From: Pseudomonas bohemica
GTDB taxonomy: Bacteria; Pseudomonadota; Gammaproteobacteria; Pseudomonadales; Pseudomonadaceae
Direction: 5' to 3'
Assembly (NCBI RefSeq): GCF_002934685.1
Contig: NZ_NKHL01000105.1
Coordinates: 50,600 to 114,599, forward strand
Length of the DNA: 64,000 nt
Shown: positions 62,453-64,000 of the stretch, one piece after another
How positions within the stretch are numbered: the first letter of the stretch is position 1
Layout: every line of letters begins with the position of its first letter
The notes under the pieces: model-generated
Told to the model about the DNA's origin: nothing
The model's input: the letters and a program-made list of their open reading frames with translations, nothing else
The model's database searches: none
Program-made: the position numbers and the translations under genes

Positions 62453-64000
62453 ATGCAGCTTCTACACCCCGTTGCGCATTTCAGGCCCTATTCCTCCGCG
62501 TCCGGAGGGTGGGGTTCGGCCCATTCGGTGATGAATATCCTTTGGCGTGAACAGGCTTATCGCAAGGCGCCCATCGCATTGTTCCGCCAGAACAAGCCCA
62601 AGGGTTTTGCCTGTGTCAGCTGTGCCTGGGCCAAGCCGGGCAACCCTCACGCGCTGGAGTTCTGCGAGAACGGTGCCAAGGCCACGGCCTGGGAATTGAC
62701 CTCGCTGCGGACCGGGCCGGATTTCTTCGAAAAGCACTCGCTCACTGAGTTGCGGAACTGGGAAGATTACGATCTTGAGCAACATGGACGTCTGACGCAT
62801 CCGCTGCGTTACGACCCGGCAACCGATCGCTACCAGACCACCACCTGGGAGGAGGCGTACGCGCAAATTGGTGCGCAGTTGCGTCAGCTGGAGCCGGATC
62901 AGACGGTGTTCTATGCGTCTGGACGTGCGTCGCTGGAAGCATCGTTCATGTACCAGTTGTTCGCCCGTGCCTATGGCACCAACAACCTGCCCGACAGCTC
63001 GAACATGTGCCACGAGAGCACCTCTGTCGGGCTGCAAGAAAGCATCGGCGTGCCGGTGGGTACGGTCACCCTGGCCGACTTCGAGCACACCGACTGCATC
63101 TTTTTCTTCGGCCAGAACGTGGGCAGCAACAGCCCACGAATGCTGCACCCGCTGCAAGAGGTGCGCAAAAAAGGGGTGCCGATCATCACCTTCAACCCGA
63201 TTCGCGAACGCGGACTGGAGCGCTTCGTCAATCCACAGTCGCCGCGTGAAATGCTCGGGCCGGAGTCTACGATCATCAGTACGCAATACCACCAGGTGGC
63301 CATTGGCGGCGATACGGCGGCGGTGATGGGCATGGCCAAGGCGTTGCTGGAAATGGATCGGGCGGCCGGCGGCACTGTGCTCGATCACGGGTTTATCGCC
63401 GAGCACACCGATGGCTTTGAGGCGTTCATTGCTGAAGTGAACCGCCATAGCTGGGAGGAGCTTGAAAGGCGCTCAGGCCTCGGTCGCAACGCGCTGGAGG
63501 CGGCAGCGACGGTCTACGCCCGCAGTGAGCGGGTGATGGTGATCTACGGCATGGGCATGACTCAGCATCGCCACGGCGTGGAGAACGTGCAGATGCTGGT
63601 CAATCTTCTGCTGCTGCGCGGCAACATTGGCAAGCTGGGCGCAGGCATCTGCCCGGTGCGCGGCCACTCCAACGTGCAGGGCCAGCGCACGGTGGGTATT
63701 ACCGAAGACCCGGCCAAGGTACCCAAGGACAAGATCGAATCGTTGTTCGGCTTCAAGGTGCCGCAACGCAAAGGGCTGGCCACGGTCGACGCCTGCATGG
63801 GCATTCTCGATGGCAGCGTCAAAGCCTTCATCGGCCTGGGCGGAAACTTTCTGCGCGCAGTCCCCGACACCGATCGCATGGAACCTGCATGGTCGCGCCT
63901 CGAACTCAATGTTCAGGTCGCCACCAAGCTTAATCGCACCCACCTGATACCTGGCCAGCGTGCGTGGTTGTTGCCGTGTCTGGGGCGTATCGAGATGGAT
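62453..64000 (+). CDS. FdhF/YdeP-family molybdopterin oxidoreductase (partial)
   Basis: The first 516 codons of a long gene run past the window end without a stop; the family is about 760 residues. The N-terminus has FACVSCAW (C51, C54), with the rest of the family's cluster region reduced. ESTSVGLQESIGVPVGT and GMGMTQHRHGVENVQMLVNLLLLRGNIGKLGAGICPVRGHSNVQG are the core segments of the bis-MGD fold. YdeP relatives aid acid resistance, but reaction and partner are unknown. ATG 62453 has GAGG upstream. It needs Moco, for which moaCDE is in this window. Confidence 0.88.
   Translation, partial: MQLLHPVAHFRPYSSASGGWGSAHSVMNILWREQAYRKAPIALFRQNKPKGFACVSCAWAKPGNPHALEFCENGAKATAWELTSLRTGPDFFEKHSLTELRNWEDYDLEQHGRLTHPLRYDPATDRYQTTTWEEAYAQIGAQLRQLEPDQTVFYASGRASLEASFMYQLFARAYGTNNLPDSSNMCHESTSVGLQESIGVPVGTVTLADFEHTDCIFFFGQNVGSNSPRMLHPLQEVRKKGVPIITFNPIRERGLERFVNPQSPREMLGPESTIISTQYHQVAIGGDTAAVMGMAKALLEMDRAAGGTVLDHGFIAEHTDGFEAFIAEVNRHSWEELERRSGLGRNALEAAATVYARSERVMVIYGMGMTQHRHGVENVQMLVNLLLLRGNIGKLGAGICPVRGHSNVQGQRTVGITEDPAKVPKDKIESLFGFKVPQRKGLATVDACMGILDGSVKAFIGLGGNFLRAVPDTDRMEPAWSRLELNVQVATKLNRTHLIPGQRAWLLPCLGRIEMD

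Noticed and set aside
62462-63448. A 328-codon minus-strand frame within the molybdopterin oxidoreductase
   Set aside because: The sense strand has family motifs throughout; the antisense product resembles nothing.

Overview
The window is Pseudomonas chromosome, most like the P. fluorescens / P. syringae lineage. The evidence is the complete alginate operon in the order known from P. aeruginosa, many REP-type palindromes of the fluorescent pseudomonads, the GcsR-type glycine cleavage locus, aapJQMP, and the pepA-holC-valS and lptFG neighbourhoods. I cannot resolve the species by eye. No rRNA, tRNA, CRISPR array, prophage or replication origin was seen. One IS256-family insertion sequence is present. 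REGION 1 (1-17.8 kb, minus strand): algD-alg8-alg44-algK-algE-algG-algX-algL-algI-algJ-algF-algA, ending in a strong intrinsic terminator. A leader of about 480 nt precedes algD, with an AlgU (sigma-22) type promoter and AlgR-like boxes. AlgA and AlgD make GDP-mannuronate. Alg8 and Alg44 polymerise it under c-di-GMP control. AlgG epimerises; AlgI, AlgJ, AlgF and AlgX acetylate; AlgL clears stray polymer; AlgK and AlgE export. Catalytic residues of AlgD, Alg44, AlgG, AlgX, AlgI and AlgJ fall at or next to their published P. aeruginosa positions. REGION 2 (17.8-25.7 kb): yaaA, a NodB-fold protein with degraded active-site motifs, PIN-PhoH ATPase, moaC-moaD-moaE, rhlB-like helicase, carboxylesterase estB. 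REGION 3 (25.7-30.4 kb): the amino-acid ABC transporter aapJQMP behind a candidate sigma-54 promoter and closed by a terminator. REGION 4 (30.4-47.1 kb): CynX-type transporter, SnoaL-like protein, GIY-YIG protein, a halovibrin-like lipoprotein, GST-like protein, membrane-tethered glutaredoxin, yejK, HU, rlmF, valS, a small uncharacterised gene, holC, pepA, divergent lptF-lptG, RDD protein, cold-shock protein. REGION 5 (47.1-55.3 kb, minus strand): gcsR, then gcvH-gcvP-sdaA-gcvT. A near-perfect -24/-12 element before gcvH fits sigma-54/GcsR control. The glyA found inside the P. aeruginosa operon is absent here. REGION 6 (55.3-64 kb, accessory in character): DUF5064, DUF454 and heme oxygenase genes; an IS256 element; then a pair encoding a heme-oxygenase-like di-iron enzyme and a SAM methyltransferase. 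Divergent from the pair, across a 7+7 bp palindrome, lie a catalase-like gene and a truncated FdhF/YdeP-type molybdopterin oxidoreductase that runs off the window. Region 6 holds the best candidates for undescribed chemistry. Ten REP doublets and a second intergenic repeat family are scattered through the window, including inside the alginate operon.
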